Positions 36,816-48,435 of a stretch of 64,000 nt of DNA are shown one piece after another. The notes below the pieces were generated by a model, which saw only the letters and a list, made by a program, of their open reading frames with translations, was not told the origin of the DNA and made no database searches. The stretch lies in NCBI RefSeq assembly GCF_902686445.1, contig NC_062223.1, forward strand, positions 57,995,998-58,059,997. The letters are read 5' to 3'. Made by a program: the position numbers and the translations under genes. Position 1 is the stretch's first letter, and every line of letters starts with the position of its first letter. Source of the stretch: Sciurus carolinensis (Eukaryota; Chordata; Mammalia; Rodentia; Sciuridae).

Positions 36816-37196
36816 ATGAACTTTTTGGTGATATAGGGCACTGGAGTTCATCCGGCTACTTCCTGAATGTTAGGGGGTATCATGGGGAAAGAAAGCTTTG
36901 TGTTCTAGATTGGTGGGGAGGCGGCTATAAGGGTGCAAGAGCATTTGGCTCTCTGTCACCCTGGCAATCTCACTCATGCATTTACTGGCAAACCTGAGAA
37001 GACAGGGAGCAATCACTAGTTGGAGTTCTATTAGTAAGGATAGGGGTGAGCCAGGTGACAAGAGTAGAATTCCAGCCATCCTGGCCAGGGGTCATTTGTT
37101 TGTTGTTGCTTCAGCCTTTCACTCAGATGTCTGAGAATTTTGACATTTTTTCCACTGGACCAGTTTCATTGATGTAGTAACAATATTCTTCTCTTA
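36816..37196 (-). pseudogene. LTR-less endogenous retroviral env-tail fragment
   Basis: Nearly the same sequence as 41200-41587 in the ERV downstream. By eye there are about 10 substitutions and one roughly 14-base gap over about 375 bases. It encodes the end of the env transmembrane subunit: membrane anchor and cytoplasmic tail, minus-strand ORF 36870-37079. It stops within a few bases of where the LTR would start, and no LTR is attached. Flanks are old L1. Confidence 0.7.
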
Positions 37197-37215
37197 GATT
37201 TAAAGTAAAAATATA

Positions 37216-37290
37216 AAGTGTTGGGATATATCTGTTTTAGAGCACTAGCCCAATGCCCAGAACTCAAAAAACAAGGGAAAGATGAAAAAT
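37216..37290 (+). repeat. Degraded ID SINE
   Basis: 'gggatatatctgttttagagcactagcccaatgcccagaactc' with an A-rich tail resembles 11600-11676. It lies at the same relative place downstream of B2 as that one does downstream of B1. Confidence 0.45.
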
Positions 37291-37299
37291 AATACCCTA

Positions 37300-37974
37300 T
37301 ACAACTGTAAACCAAATGAAATCAGGAAATAAGCTGTAGGTCAAACATTGTATGTATTACCACATATGACTGTATGTTTTATTACACATTGTGTAATAAA
37401 AAGGAAGTCAGTTTTAATCAAGAGGATATAATGATTGTAAATATATATGTACTTGACAGAAGAGCTCATATATATACACAAAGCAAATATTAAAGAATCT
37501 AAAGAATATACTAATAGTTTCAGATTTCATTATGCCAGTTTCAAGAATGGACACCTAATCCAGACAGAAAACTGACACAGAAACATTGAAGATGAAGAAC
37601 ACTTGAGGCCAAATGAACCTAACAGACATATAGAGAATGATTTATTCAACCAAAAGACAAACCACATTTCCCTCAGGTGCTCCCAGATCATCAGCTAGGA
37701 TGGGCCATAAGTAGGACACAAAACAAATATTGTTAAATCTAGTCATATTGGGTAATTTTTCTGACAACAATTGTATAAAATAAAAAGAATAAGCAAAAGA
37801 AGATGAAGTCAAATGTGTCAATGAAAGAATTAAAAGAAAAATTGATAAGAATATTGAGAAAGAAAAAAGTGTGTGCACAACATTTCAAGATGTGGAGTGA
37901 AGAAAAGGCATTTCTAAGAGGAAAAATCATAGCACCAAATTCATGCACTAACAACATAGAAAATGTCTTGTTAA
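37300..37974 (+). mobile_element. Old L1 ORF2 fragment, plus strand
   Basis: Aligns with 11690-12295. It continues into ORF2 text near 37800-37970, with an open stretch from 37803. Broken at 37975 by another L1. Confidence 0.6.
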
Positions 37975-39665
37975 GGAAGTCCCTAAGCCTACATGAGTAT
38001 TCAGGCCTATTTTTGCTTCTATTTGGTGCAGGATCTCCGGTATAATTCCTAGGTCCTTGATCCATTTTGAGTTGAGTTTTGTGCAGGGTGAGAGATAGAG
38101 ATTTAATTTCTTTTTAACACATATGAATTTCCAGTTTTTCTAGCACAATTTGTTAAACAGGCTATCTTTTCTCCATTGTGTGTTTTTGGCTCCTTTGTGT
38201 AGTGTGAGGTAACGTACTTATGTGGGTTTGTCTCTGTGTCTTCTATTCTGTACCATTGGTCTACCTGTCAATTTTGCTGCCAATACCATGCCATTTTTGT
38301 TACTATTGCTCTGTAGTACAGTTTAAGGTCTGGTAATGTGATACCTTCTGCTTCACTCTTCCTACTTAGGATTGCTTTGGTTATTTGAGGTGTCTTATTC
38401 TTCCAGATTAATTTCATAATTTCTTTCTCTATTTCTATGAGGAACACAGTTGGAATTTTAATTGAAATTGCATTAAATCACTATGAAGCCTTTGGTAGTA
38501 TGGCCATTTTGACAATATTAATTCTGCCTATCCAAGAACATGGATTTTACTTCCTTACCAAGACTCCCAAAGTGCAAGAAATCAAAGTAAAAATCAATGA
38601 ATGGAATGGATCCAAACTAAAAAGTTTTTTTTCCTCAGCAAAGGTACAATCATTAATGTCAAAAGACAGCCTACAGAGTAGGAAAAAATCTTTTGCACAC
38701 ACACTTCAGATAGAGCATTAATCTCCAAAATGTATAAAAAATTTATAAAACTTTACACCATATATAAAGAACCCAATCAATAAATGGACCAAGCAACTAG
38801 ACAGACACTTTACAGAAGATATACAGATGATTAATAAATATATGAAAAAGTGTTCAACATCTCTAGTGATTAGAGAAATACAAATTAAAATAACTCTAAG
38901 ATTTCATCTTACTCCAACTAGAATGTTATTATTTAGAACACAAGCAATATTAGGTGTTGGTATGGTTGTAGGGAAAAAGACACACACGCTTTTACATTCA
39001 TGGTGGAGTTGCAAATTTGTGCAACAACTCTGGAGAGCAGTGTGGTGAATCCTTAGACAACTTGGAATGGACCCACCTTTTTGATCCAGTTATCCCGCTC
39101 CTTGGTTTATACCCAGAGGTCTTGAAATAAGCATACTACAGGACCACAGCCACATCAATGTTTGTAGCAGATCAATTCACAATAGCTAGATTATGAAACC
39201 AACCTAAATGCCCTTCAACAAAACAAATGGATAAAGAAACTGTGGTATATATACACAATGGAATATTGTTCATTCATAAAGAGGAATGAAATTATAGCCT
39301 TTGCTGACAAATGAATGGAATTGGAGAATATCGTGCTAAGTGAAATGAGCCACCCCCCCCCCGAAAAAACAAAGACTGAATGTTTTCCCTGAAAAGTGGA
39401 TGATGACACATAATGGGGTTGGGGGTGGGGTGTAAGAGAGGAATGGAGGAACTTTGGATTACACAGAGGAAAATAAGAGGGGGGCAGGGGCAGGGATATG
39501 AAAGATGGTGGAATGAGACAGACATCTTTACCCTATGTACATGTATAATTATAAGAATGGTGTAAATCTACATTGTGTGCAACCATAGAAATGAAAAGTT
39601 GTACCCAATTTGTGTACAATGAACCAAAATGCAGTCTGCACAAAAAAAAATACATAAAATAAATA
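37975..39665. mobile_element. Second twin-primed L1
   Basis: 37975-38545 is L1 ORF2 on the minus strand and ends 'ctgcctatccaagaacatgg'. 38546-39665 then runs on the plus strand from 'cttccttaccaagactcccaaagtgcaag' through the ORF2 C-terminus and 3' UTR to an A-rich tail. Compared with the uninterrupted L1 at 7326-10972, the two halves abut at about the same L1 position (near 8437 there), as expected for twin priming. Confidence 0.75.
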
Positions 39666-39779
39666 AAAATCTAAAAATCAATAGCCAAAGTTTACTAACA
39701 GTTAAGATGTTCGAACACAGCTAGTGATAACCTTATAGTATTATCTGGGAAAAAAGTAACAACAAAATTTATACCAAGC

Positions 39780-39812
<33 letters not shown>

Positions 39813-40155
39813 GCAAAAAGAGTTCATATAAAGAAAGTAATGACTTAGGAAAGTAGAAAAGAGCAAACTAAGCCCAATGTTAGCCCAAGGAAAGAAAAAG
39901 TAAATATTAGAGCATAAATAAATCGAGTCACAGAAAGCAATACAAAAGATGAATGGAAACGAAATTTGATTTTTAAGAGATGCACAAATCAACAAAATTT
40001 GTGTATACCAACAAGAGAAAAAGAAAAGAGGCTCGAATAAAATCAGAAATCAAAGACAAGACACTACAATTTAAGGAAGAACAAAAGTCAGGCAATTAGT
40101 GTAGATAGATGATCTGGTTGGATCCTGAAGCTGGAAGATGAATCAAAGAGAATGG
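39666..40155 (+). mobile_element. Old L1 remnant with long poly(A)
   Basis: A run of about 30 A at 39780-39810 is followed by L1 ORF2-like sequence similar to 23060-23280 ('gcccaatgttagcccaaggaaagaaa'). The first 110 bases are not assigned. Confidence 0.5.
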
Positions 40156-40590
40156 AATGTTAATACCTTCAGGACACATCCCCCTCCCATGTGGTAAAAG
40201 TCACCTGCTTCTGAACTCTCGACATTTTAATACATTCAGAACACATAGCCCTCCCCTGACTGATAACCAGAAGTCACCTGCCTCTGGGGAGATTGCTCCG
40301 CCCAGCAGGGAATTGAGTATTCCCTGGGCAGCTTACCCTGAATTGCACCTTTTCAGGTTTTTTGTCACATTGGCCAGATAAAATAAGGGGACGTGAGAAA
40401 TAAGACATTTGGAAATTATAAAAAAGACAAGGTTCACCCTCTCCCACAAAGACCCAGCTCTGGGTCTCCTTCTCTGTGGAGAAGCCCATGTTACAATTCT
40501 TTAAATAAAATTTGCTTTCTAAGCTTTACTTGGCATTTCTAGTGTGTTCAGTCTTCACTTCGGGGGAAACAGAACTCATCAACATTCATC
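40156..40590 (+). mobile_element. Solo LTR, plus strand
   Basis: Starts TGTTAATACC and ends ...CATCAACA. It contains CCTCCC-rich text, 'tctctgtggagaagccc' and an AATAAA at 40504-40509 followed by the typical 'ttcactt...ggaaacagaactcatca' end. A related fragment is at 46345-46620. It sits inside old L1. ERV class not determined. Confidence 0.55.
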
Positions 40591-40815
40591 AACAATGGTG
40601 GTAACACAAGCAAAGCCACAAAAATGAAAAGGATCCTAAAAGACAATTATGAGCAAGTACATACCAAAACATTTGGTACAGTAATACAACGAATAAAATC
40701 CAAGACACATATTGTATACTAATTCTAAAACATAAAAAAGTATAAAATATGAAAGCATTCATAATAAGCAAGGAGATTAAGGCAGTAATTTAGAAAACCT
40801 CCTATAAGCTCGAGG
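40591..40815 (+). mobile_element. Old L1 ORF2 segment
   Basis: L1 ORF2 text that continues at 45840 after the ERV: 'tttagaaaacctcc' before it and 'atcaaagaaaatccaggacttgatgcc' after. This shows that the ERV landed in an existing L1. Confidence 0.6.
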
Positions 40816-41186
40816 GTGGGTGGTCAAACAGGGTCAGACAAAGGCAACTGAACCAAGCTTTATTGGAATTTGGCTCTTGGGCTAAATTCCCAGCCCTCTG
40901 GGGTAAAGGTCAGGGTAGAGAGCCAGAGAAAATCGCTTGTGGTCCCAGCTGCCCTGTGTCTTTATAGACCAGAATAGGTGGGGGAAGGCTTGAAGGTTTA
41001 GTGTCCCTAGGGTTGGCTGGGAACTCAGTTGATTGATGGGTGGTTGTAAGAGGCCACTAGGGTTTATCTGCCGGTATCTGATTGGTCGTTCTTTGGCACT
41101 CGCTGGCTGCCTGATGCTCCGCTCTCTGTGTTTGCAGTGGGTTGTCAGTTGTACTGCTCCCTCCTATGCAGTCGCTTAAATACAAC
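40816..41186 (-). mobile_element. 3' LTR of a minus-strand endogenous retrovirus
   Basis: Aligns over its whole length with 45449-45839 at an estimated high-80s percent identity. Both read TATAAGCTCGAG... to ...CTA on the plus strand. The 'tctttatagacc' motif is a possible core-promoter or polyadenylation region. The divergence between the two LTRs indicates an old insertion. Confidence 0.8.
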
Positions 41187-41860
41187 CTAAATCTTGAACT
41201 TTTTGGTGATATAGGGCACTGGAGTTCATCCGGCTACTTCCTGAATGTTAGGGGGCATCATGGGGAAAGAAAGCTTTGTGTTCTAGTTTGGTGGGGAGGC
41301 GGTTATAAGGGTGCAAGAGCATTTGGCTCTCTGTCACCCTGGCAATCTCACTCATGCATTTACCGGCAAACCTGAGAAGACAGGAAGCAATCATTAGTTG
41401 GAGTCCTATTATTAATATGGGAGTAAGGATAGGGGTGAGCCAGGTAACAAGAGTAGAATTCCAGCCATCCTGGCCAGGAGTCATTTGATTGTTGTTGCTT
41501 CAGCCTTTCACTCAGATGTCTGAGAATTTTGACATTTTTTCCACTGGACCAGTTTCATTGATGTAGTAACAATATTCTTCTCTTAGGAAGAGGCATGTTC
41601 CCCTTTTGACTGCCATCAGATCTAGTGCTCAATGGTTCTGCAAGCAAACTTGGGCAATAAATGTTATTCATCTTTGTTGGGATGCCAGGGGGGCAGCAGC
41701 TGCCTCTACTGCCTTCTGGAGTTGCTCTTCTAACTTTTGGGTGGCAGTGACGAATAACCAAGTCCCCCTGCCCCCAACCTGGAGACTGCAAGTGAGGAGG
41801 CTAGGGAGAGTCCAACCACAACTGGTAGGAAAATAGCCCCTTTAAAGTTATCTGGGGTGG
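41187..41860 (-). pseudogene. ERV env transmembrane-subunit remnant
   Basis: On the minus strand, 41590-41860 resembles the N-terminal half of a gamma-type TM subunit. 41248-41590 gives the region following the CX6CC-type cluster, the membrane anchor and the cytoplasmic tail. One expected cysteine of that cluster appears changed, and stops break the N-terminal half. No surface-subunit sequence is recognisable upstream. This is a dead fossil. Confidence 0.65.
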
Positions 41861-44277
41861 GTGTTTCTATGAGAGAGAAACAAAAGGCAGGAATACTGAA
41901 ATGAGATCAACACAGAATAAATGTTCCAGCAACTGGAACATGTCAGTGAATATTGTGAAGATGACAGAAGTCAATCTCTCACCAGGAGGTGGAAGAACTG
42001 AGTTGTTCCCACAACAAGGCCTAATAAAGGTTGAAGAAGACAAGGTCTTTATTTGGAAAATTTAACAATGTCAGAGTTATCAGGATATAAGCACAACATT
42101 TAATTCTTAATGTCATTGATGTCACCAGAAAATATAATTAAGCCACTTAATGTCATCTGAGTTCTGTAAAATATCTTCTTGTTTACCAATAACCTGTGTT
42201 AAGTAGAAATCTCTATATTTCTGTGACTAGATAATTACACTAGCAAACATAGATTAAGCCTACCAATGTAGCTTAGGAGGATCTAAAAATTTCTGACTCT
42301 GGCAGTTTCTCTTGATAGTTATCAGGCACAACTGCTTAAGAATTTCTCTCCTGTAGTTTTTAGTCTTTACTTATTCTAGGGGGTTAACATAAGTGCACAT
42401 CTTAAGTTTACCTATTGTTTCTTTTAAATGTCCAAGTATGGCTATATTTTGGTTTTAATTGTTTTGCTAAGTGTTTAAGACCAAGTTGGTGAAATTGACC
42501 TGTTCCTCTCTGTTAAAAGTCTGCTGAGTTTCCACAGGGGTCACTCATGGTGAACTTGAGAGAAGCTTCTTAGCTCCTTTAGTGCCATACACTAGGCAGG
42601 GTTTCCTTGATGAAGTGGCTTCCCTTGGAACCATCAGGGATATCTCCCTTTTAAAATGACCCTCCTCTGCAGCAGGTGCACTGATTGAGTTTTCATCCTC
42701 CAGTGGTCTCATAAATCTCCCTGATTGGGAGGTCATATGGCCCAGAGTTGCAAAGTTCCTTAGAGAACGTTTCTGGTTTCCCTGGATTCAGGCTAACTCT
42801 GAGGGCAAGAGCCAAATACTGGTTTTTCTTGGCCTCTTTGTTTTAATTTCAATTTCTAAGTTGATCTTAAACATCCAGCAAGTTAGTTTCACTAGTCATA
42901 AAGTAAGAATTTTGGGCTTTAACTTCAATGTCTATAATTTTATAGTTATTCACCCCCTTTTATCTAATTGGGATGTATATTATCTGTCCTATAGGTGATG
43001 GCTTACTATTTCAAGTTAATTTACATTGTTATTGAAGTAGTACTTCTGCAAAACATCAGTCAGGCAACAGTTATAGAGTTTACAAGGAAAATACAAAATG
43101 GAATCAACAACAGTAAAACATTCAGTTTGTGTAATAGCTATCTTGAATTTTGACTGAGTTATTCATTATGTCTCCTGTTTGAGATCACAGTAATCTTTAC
43201 AACAAACATCAAACTTTTGAACACATCTTTAAATGAGTTAAAGTCCAGCTTATTTTGAAGCCATTCTAACATGCAGCAGGGTGGGAGGCAGAGCCTTATC
43301 TCAGGTAAGGCGGGGCTCTTCACAAATCTGATTTTTGCCTCTTTTGCCACAATCAGCATGACAAAATTCTCAGGTACAGTAAGGAGCAAAAGAGGATTAG
43401 AAAATAAAAATTTATACAACAGATTTTGAAGATTAAGTTGGGATCAAATGGAGCTCTACTCTCTGAAGGAGATGCAGATCTAAAGAGTTACATCAGCAAT
43501 CTTTATATATGTATTATAATTGGGTTAAGGATATGTAAGCATTATCCTTTGTAAATTTTTATTTCAGTGTAAAAAGACACCATATGCCTTATTAATAATA
43601 GGTCCTGTTATAGAACATTAAATGGTATGAATAAGTCCCAAATAAAACTTGCTGTTCTTATAAGTTTAAAATTACCATCACAGACAAGCTTAGCTTGGAG
43701 AATAGCAGCCTGACAAATTTTATGATTTAAAGACTTGTGTACCTGGAAGATATGAACATATTTAATATAACCCTGTAAATTAATCAGATGTCTCCAGGAA
43801 ACATTTCAGTAATCCCACACATGTCAAATTTAATTTATTCATTTTACTGTAAAAATTAAGAGATCATATAAGTGTATTGAACAGTATTTACTATCTCTTT
43901 TCTGTTGGAGAAAAGTTTTAGAAATAATTAATATTAATTAACATTTTATTAATTTGACCACCTGGAGACTTGTGAGGTAAGTCATGATACATGATTTTTG
44001 GATACACGATAGACAGACAACACGATATACACATAACACAAAAGCAAAGGCCTTGGAACTTTTATAGGTGAATCTCCATTGCAGTGTAACAGATGTTCAA
44101 AAACTTGAGTTGAATAAAAATAGGACTGATCAAAAAACATTAATGTTATGAGTTCAAAAAATATAGAATTTAAGGAAAGGAACAAGAGTCCTGGGAAAAT
44201 GACATGACCATTGATTATTACTTTGCTGGTGTTCAGGTAAAAGGCTCTTCTAGCACATGTGCGGAGAGTTATGTCTG
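41861..44277. other. AT-rich 2.4-kb core of the ERV, no pol recognised
   Basis: It lies between the env remnant and the gag remnant, where pol and env SU would be expected. I see no reverse-transcriptase YxDD-type codons, no integrase motif and no ORF longer than about 85 codons on either strand. It is much more AT-rich than its flanks. It could be a VL30-like non-coding retroviral body, a recombinant insert or unrelated DNA. Not identified. Confidence 0.5.
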
Positions 44278-45189
44278 TTAGGCAGACCTGGTCAGCATGA
44301 TCTTGTGCTGCCTGCTGGATGCAGGGTCATTAGACTGTGGTGAGAGTGGAAGAAAGACATAAATGTTAAGCCAGGTGAGATCATAAGCCTGCAAAAGATA
44401 TCTAAATTCCTTAATATAAGTAGAGGAGTCAGTAGAGGAAGACCCTAAATGTTGCTCAATCTGGGAAGATCCTGGAGTGAGAATGGAATGTGGACTCGCA
44501 CAATGCCCTCTGCACTGGCCACTTCCAGGAGAGGACAAAGGAGTTCTGAATTTGGTGGGGGAGGGGCCGATAAAATCTAGAGTGAGCAATAACAGGAGAG
44601 AAGAGAGGAAAGGAGGAGGAGGGACCTTCTGGGGTAGAAAGAGGAGAAAAAGGAGGAGGAAGTCTGACCTGAGTAAGGAAGGAGGGAGATTTCGGACTAT
44701 CCCAGGCAAGAAGGACTTGGGTGGTGGAACAGGTAGTAAAAAGGGCAGGGCAAGTGTGCAAAATCCAAAAAACTTGCAAATAAGGAAGGTCTAGCCACTT
44801 TTCTGTCCAGAAGCAATAGTTGCCCAAGCTGTGAGAATTTGAAAGTCGAGAGTGCCCTCTGGTGGCCATTTTGAGCCATTATCTAAAACATACTGCCTCC
44901 TATAGTGTAAGTCTGGGGCGAGTCCTAATTTAGTGAAATTACAGTAGAGGCAACCCAAAGGAGTTTGGGGGTCTAGGGAGGTCCCAGCATTTCCTATTAG
45001 CCTTCCAGTTTTATTGGGGGTGGGGGATGAACAGGAGTGGGAAAAGGTGTCCCAATTCCTGATTATGAGCACCAGAAGAACAGCAGATAGGCCAAAAACC
45101 AAAACATCTTTCAACTTTTGGGGGTCCAGAACGGAATAAAGGGGGGCTATCTGGAGGTTGGGATGTCTCCACAGTCTATCAGGGTCCAC
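44278..45189 (-). pseudogene. ERV gag remnant (matrix, p12-like and start of capsid)
   Basis: Minus-strand frames at 44791-45189 and 44278-44709 carry matrix-like text (PLGC, then WPPEGTLDF), a proline-rich middle and the start of capsid (YIKEFRYLLQAYDLTW). This is typical of gamma-type class I ERV gag. The expected initiator Met before a myristoylation-like GNAGTS reads Ile, and frameshifts separate the pieces. It is truncated after the start of capsid. Confidence 0.7.
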
Positions 45190-45448
45190 ACAGAACCGGT
45201 GGAAGTCTGTGACTAGTGCGACTTATGGACAGACCTCCATAACGGAGAGTTCAACTGGAAGGCCAAGAGAAACCCAAGGAAAGGGACTTACCCCAGGTCT
45301 ATTGGCCTAGATAAAGAGCAATGGAATGGAATGGAGTGGAACGGAGCCTAATGAAACAGGAATCTCCTGGTTCATCTGAAGGAGGGGGTGGACCTCAACC
45401 CCAATGGGGGAGGTCCGAAAACCCTCCCCGGTTTCCCGCACCAAATAT
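45190..45448 (-). other. ERV leader between 5' LTR and gag
   Basis: On the minus strand the LTR is followed after two bases by TGGTGCGGGAAACCGGGG. This resembles a primer-binding site for tRNA-Phe with several mismatches (inference from memory). A (GGAAT)n-like tract lies at 45319-45345. Confidence 0.45.
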
Positions 45449-45839
45449 AAGCTCGAGGGCAGGTGGTCAAACAGGAGTCAGACAAAAGCAACTGAATCAA
45501 GCTTTTTTTAAATTTGGCTCTGGGGCAAAATTCCCAGCCCTCTGGGGTAAAGGTCAGGGTGGAGAGTCAGAGAAAATTGCACGTGGCTCCAGCTTCCCAG
45601 GGTCTTTATAGGCTGGAATAGGTGGGGGAAGACTTGAGGGTTTAGGCCCCCCCCCGCCCCCCCCCCGTTTGGCTGGGGCCTCAGTTGATTGATGGGCGGT
45701 TGTAAGAGGCCACTAGGGTTTGTCTGCCGGCATCTAATTGGTTGTTCTTTGGTGGGATGCCTGCTACCCTGCTCTCTGCGCTTGCAGTGGGTTGCCAGTT
45801 GCCCTTCTCCCTCCCATGCAGCTGCTTGAATCCAATCTA
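45449..45839 (-). mobile_element. 5' LTR of the minus-strand endogenous retrovirus
   Basis: Partner of 40816-41186. It contains an unusual run of C with one G at about 45648-45667 that is absent from the other LTR. Flanking L1 text resumes directly at 45840. Possible 5-bp duplications ACCTC and ACATC flank the element with one mismatch. Confidence 0.8.
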
Positions 45840-46340
45840 ACATCTCTGATCAAAGAAAATCCAGGACTTGATGCCTTCACTGCTCACTTGGATCACATCT
45901 TTAAAGAACTCAATAATTATCCACAAATCTTTCCAAAAAGTAGAAGAGAATACATTCAGGTCTTTTTAAAGACCTTGATACTAACGTCATATATAGACAT
46001 CCAAGACAAGAAAACTATAGGATAATATTCATGATGAATATAGACATAGAATTCCTCAACAATTTATTAGCAAACCAAGTTCCATACATTAAAATATCAT
46101 GTACCATAATCAAGTGGAATTTATCCCAGGAATCCTAGTAGCCTTACACATTCTCAATTCAATAAATATGAATCTATGTTTTAATAAAATGAGGGACAAA
46201 ATCATAAGGTCATCTCATTAGATACATAAAGATCATTTGACAAATTCAAGATTCTTTCATAAAAAGAACTCTAACAAATTAGGAATGGAAGAACAATACT
46301 TTGACACAAAAAAGCCTACTTAATAAACCTACCACTAAAG
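45840..46340 (+). mobile_element. Old L1 ORF2 segment continuing after the ERV
   Basis: Reverse-transcriptase region text in sense orientation ('aaatttaagt'-like decay aside, 'gtggaatttatcccaggaatcctag' is diagnostic) with stops. Continues from 40815. Confidence 0.65.
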
Positions 46341-46344
46341 TGAT

Positions 46345-46620
46345 ATTCAATCATTAAAAATTGAAATCCCTTTGCTAAGATATGGGGCAGGGCTCTCTCA
46401 CTTCTTAGAATACCAGAATACTAGCCATAGACCCTTTCTCCATCCAGGGAGAAGTCTATGTTACTACCTTTAAATAAATCCTGCTCTATATGCTTTCCTC
46501 AGCATGCCTCTCTAATGCTCAGACTTCAACATTTGAGGAAGCAGAACTCATCACCGATAACTGGTGGTATCAAAACCTGGGAACCATTTCCATACCCAGA
46601 AAATGAACCTTCCTGTGTCT
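46345..46620 (+). mobile_element. LTR 3' fragment
   Basis: 'tccagggagaagtctatgtt...aaataaatcctgctctat...gaagcagaactcatcacc' parallels 40470-40590. It is followed by 'tggtggtatcaaaacctggga', possibly the start of internal sequence. Truncated on the 5' side. Confidence 0.5.
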
Positions 46621-46740
46621 GATTGACTGACTTCACAGCAGAATAAAGGAAAGCTTGCTGTTCCATTCATGGTCTGCTTTCATCCCAGTTATTTTTTTTT
46701 TCATTATGGTGCCAAAATTGCATAGGTTATTTTTGGTAAC

Positions 46741-47040
46741 ACTTCCCACTTCTATGCAATAAAATAATAGAAGTCTTATCAGAGCAATAAGGCAACTGGA
46801 AAAATGGAATGTAAAAGTGAAGTACAGAGGGTTACTATTTTCTGATGATCATATATAAAGGAAACTCTAAAGATTCCATTAATAAAAGTGATAGAATTGA
46901 TATAAAATTCAATAAAGTTACACACAAAATTATTATACAAAATCAGCAATGTTTCTCAACACTACAAAGAAAATTACAAAAAGGAATTCAAGAGTTGTTT
47001 CATTTTCTACAAAAAACCTTAATAATCTTAGCCTCTGAAA
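46741..47040 (+). mobile_element. Old L1 ORF2 segment
   Basis: Sense L1 text such as 'gttactattttctgatgatcatatataaaggaaactctaaagattc' (the ORF2 region around the reverse-transcriptase thumb). Interrupted and mutated. Confidence 0.6.
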
Positions 47041-47486
47041 CCATGTTATCAAGTTCAACAGTGACTCCACAGAGTTAAATCAGAGGTCAGTTTATGTACC
47101 TCTCATCTGCTACTGACACTGCCTACTGATCCAAAGACTCCTTCACTTGGGATCATGGAATACCCCACCTCCTGGTTTTGCCCTTTTTGAAATAGCTGCT
47201 CCCTCCCATATTTTACCCACTAATCTGATGCTGTTTCACTAAATTCCCATTTGCATTTCTTTCTAATTCTGAGACTTCTGATTCATTGACTAGTTCTTCT
47301 GTGTATTGACTACTGAATCCAACGCTTCCTCCAGATTTCTAATAAAGACCCCTCAGAATTCTTCCCTTTTCAATCTTGATTGACTTTTTCTAGGAATGCT
47401 CCAGTCCTTTGGGGGTAATCTCCAAAGAGTCTATAGCCTCATCTAGGTCACATCGAGACTCTGATTCCTGCAATAATGCCTATCAC
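47041..47486. other. Unassigned intergenic sequence
   Basis: About 450 bases with no ORF, no recognisable repeat and no counterpart elsewhere in the window. CT-rich text and an 'aataaag' at 47341 might be an old LTR. I cannot support a call. Confidence 0.3.
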
Positions 47487-47700
47487 ACTGAGTCTGTATT
47501 CGTTTCCTAGGGCTATAATAACAAAGTACTATAGATTGGGTAGATTGAGCAGAAATCTCTTTTCTCACAATTTTGAAAGTGAGAAAACTGAGATTTTGGT
47601 GCTAGATGCATCATTTTTTTCCTGAGACTTTCCTCCTATCCTTGTAGACATCAGTTTCTCCTTTCTATACTTTCACATGGTCTTCCCTTTCAGTATCTCT
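47487..47700 (-). repeat. Old LTR-like repeat, antisense
   Basis: 'tctgtattcgtttcctagggctataataacaaagtac' has the form of an antisense MaLR-like LTR start. Truncated by L1 at 47701. Confidence 0.4.
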
Positions 47701-48435
47701 GTAAACTACCCTAAGATTTCACCTCACCCCAATTAGAATGGCAATTATCAAGAATATAAGCAACAATAGGTGTTGGTGAGGATGAGGGAAAAAGGTACAC
47801 TCATATATTGCTGGTGGGGTTGCAAATTCGTGCAGCCACTCTGGAAAGCAGTGTGGAGATTCCTTAGAAAACTTGGAATGGAACCACCATTTGACCCAGC
47901 TATCCCACTCCTTGGCCTATATCCAAAGAACTTAAAATCAGCATACTACAGTGATGATACAGCACGTCAATGTGAATAGCTGCTCAATTCACAATAGCTA
48001 GATTGTGGAAACAATCTAGATGCCCTTCAATTGATGAATGGATAAAGAAACTGTGGTATATATACACAATGAAATATTACTCAGCCTCAAAGAAGAATAA
48101 AATTATGGCATTTGCAGGCAAATTGATGAAGTTGGAGAATATCATGCTAAGAGAGATAAGCCAATCCCATAAAACCAAAGGTCAAATGATCTCTCTGATA
48201 AGTGGATGATTATACATACTGGGGGGTGGGAGAGATGCAAAAATGGAGGAAAGATGGATTGCATAGAGGAAAAAGAAGTATGGAGGGGTGGGGGGAAGGA
48301 AAATAACAGAATGAGAGGAACGTAATTACCCTATGTACACAAATGGTATGACTTTACTTCAAGTACAACCAGAGAAACAAGTTGTACCCCATTTCTTTAC
48401 AATGAATCAAAATAAATAAACATTAAAAAAAAAGA
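47701..48435 (+). mobile_element. L1 3' end, plus strand, with poly(A)
   Basis: The ORF2 C-terminus ('tgctggtggggttgcaaattcgtgc'), the 3' UTR ('gtacaaccagagaaacaagttgtacccc') and a final A-run at 48424-48432. It lies directly against unit A3. Confidence 0.85.

Noticed and set aside
44477..44794. 105-codon plus-strand ORF rich in Arg, Lys and Gly
   Set aside because: It is the antisense shadow of the proline-rich part of the ERV gag remnant.
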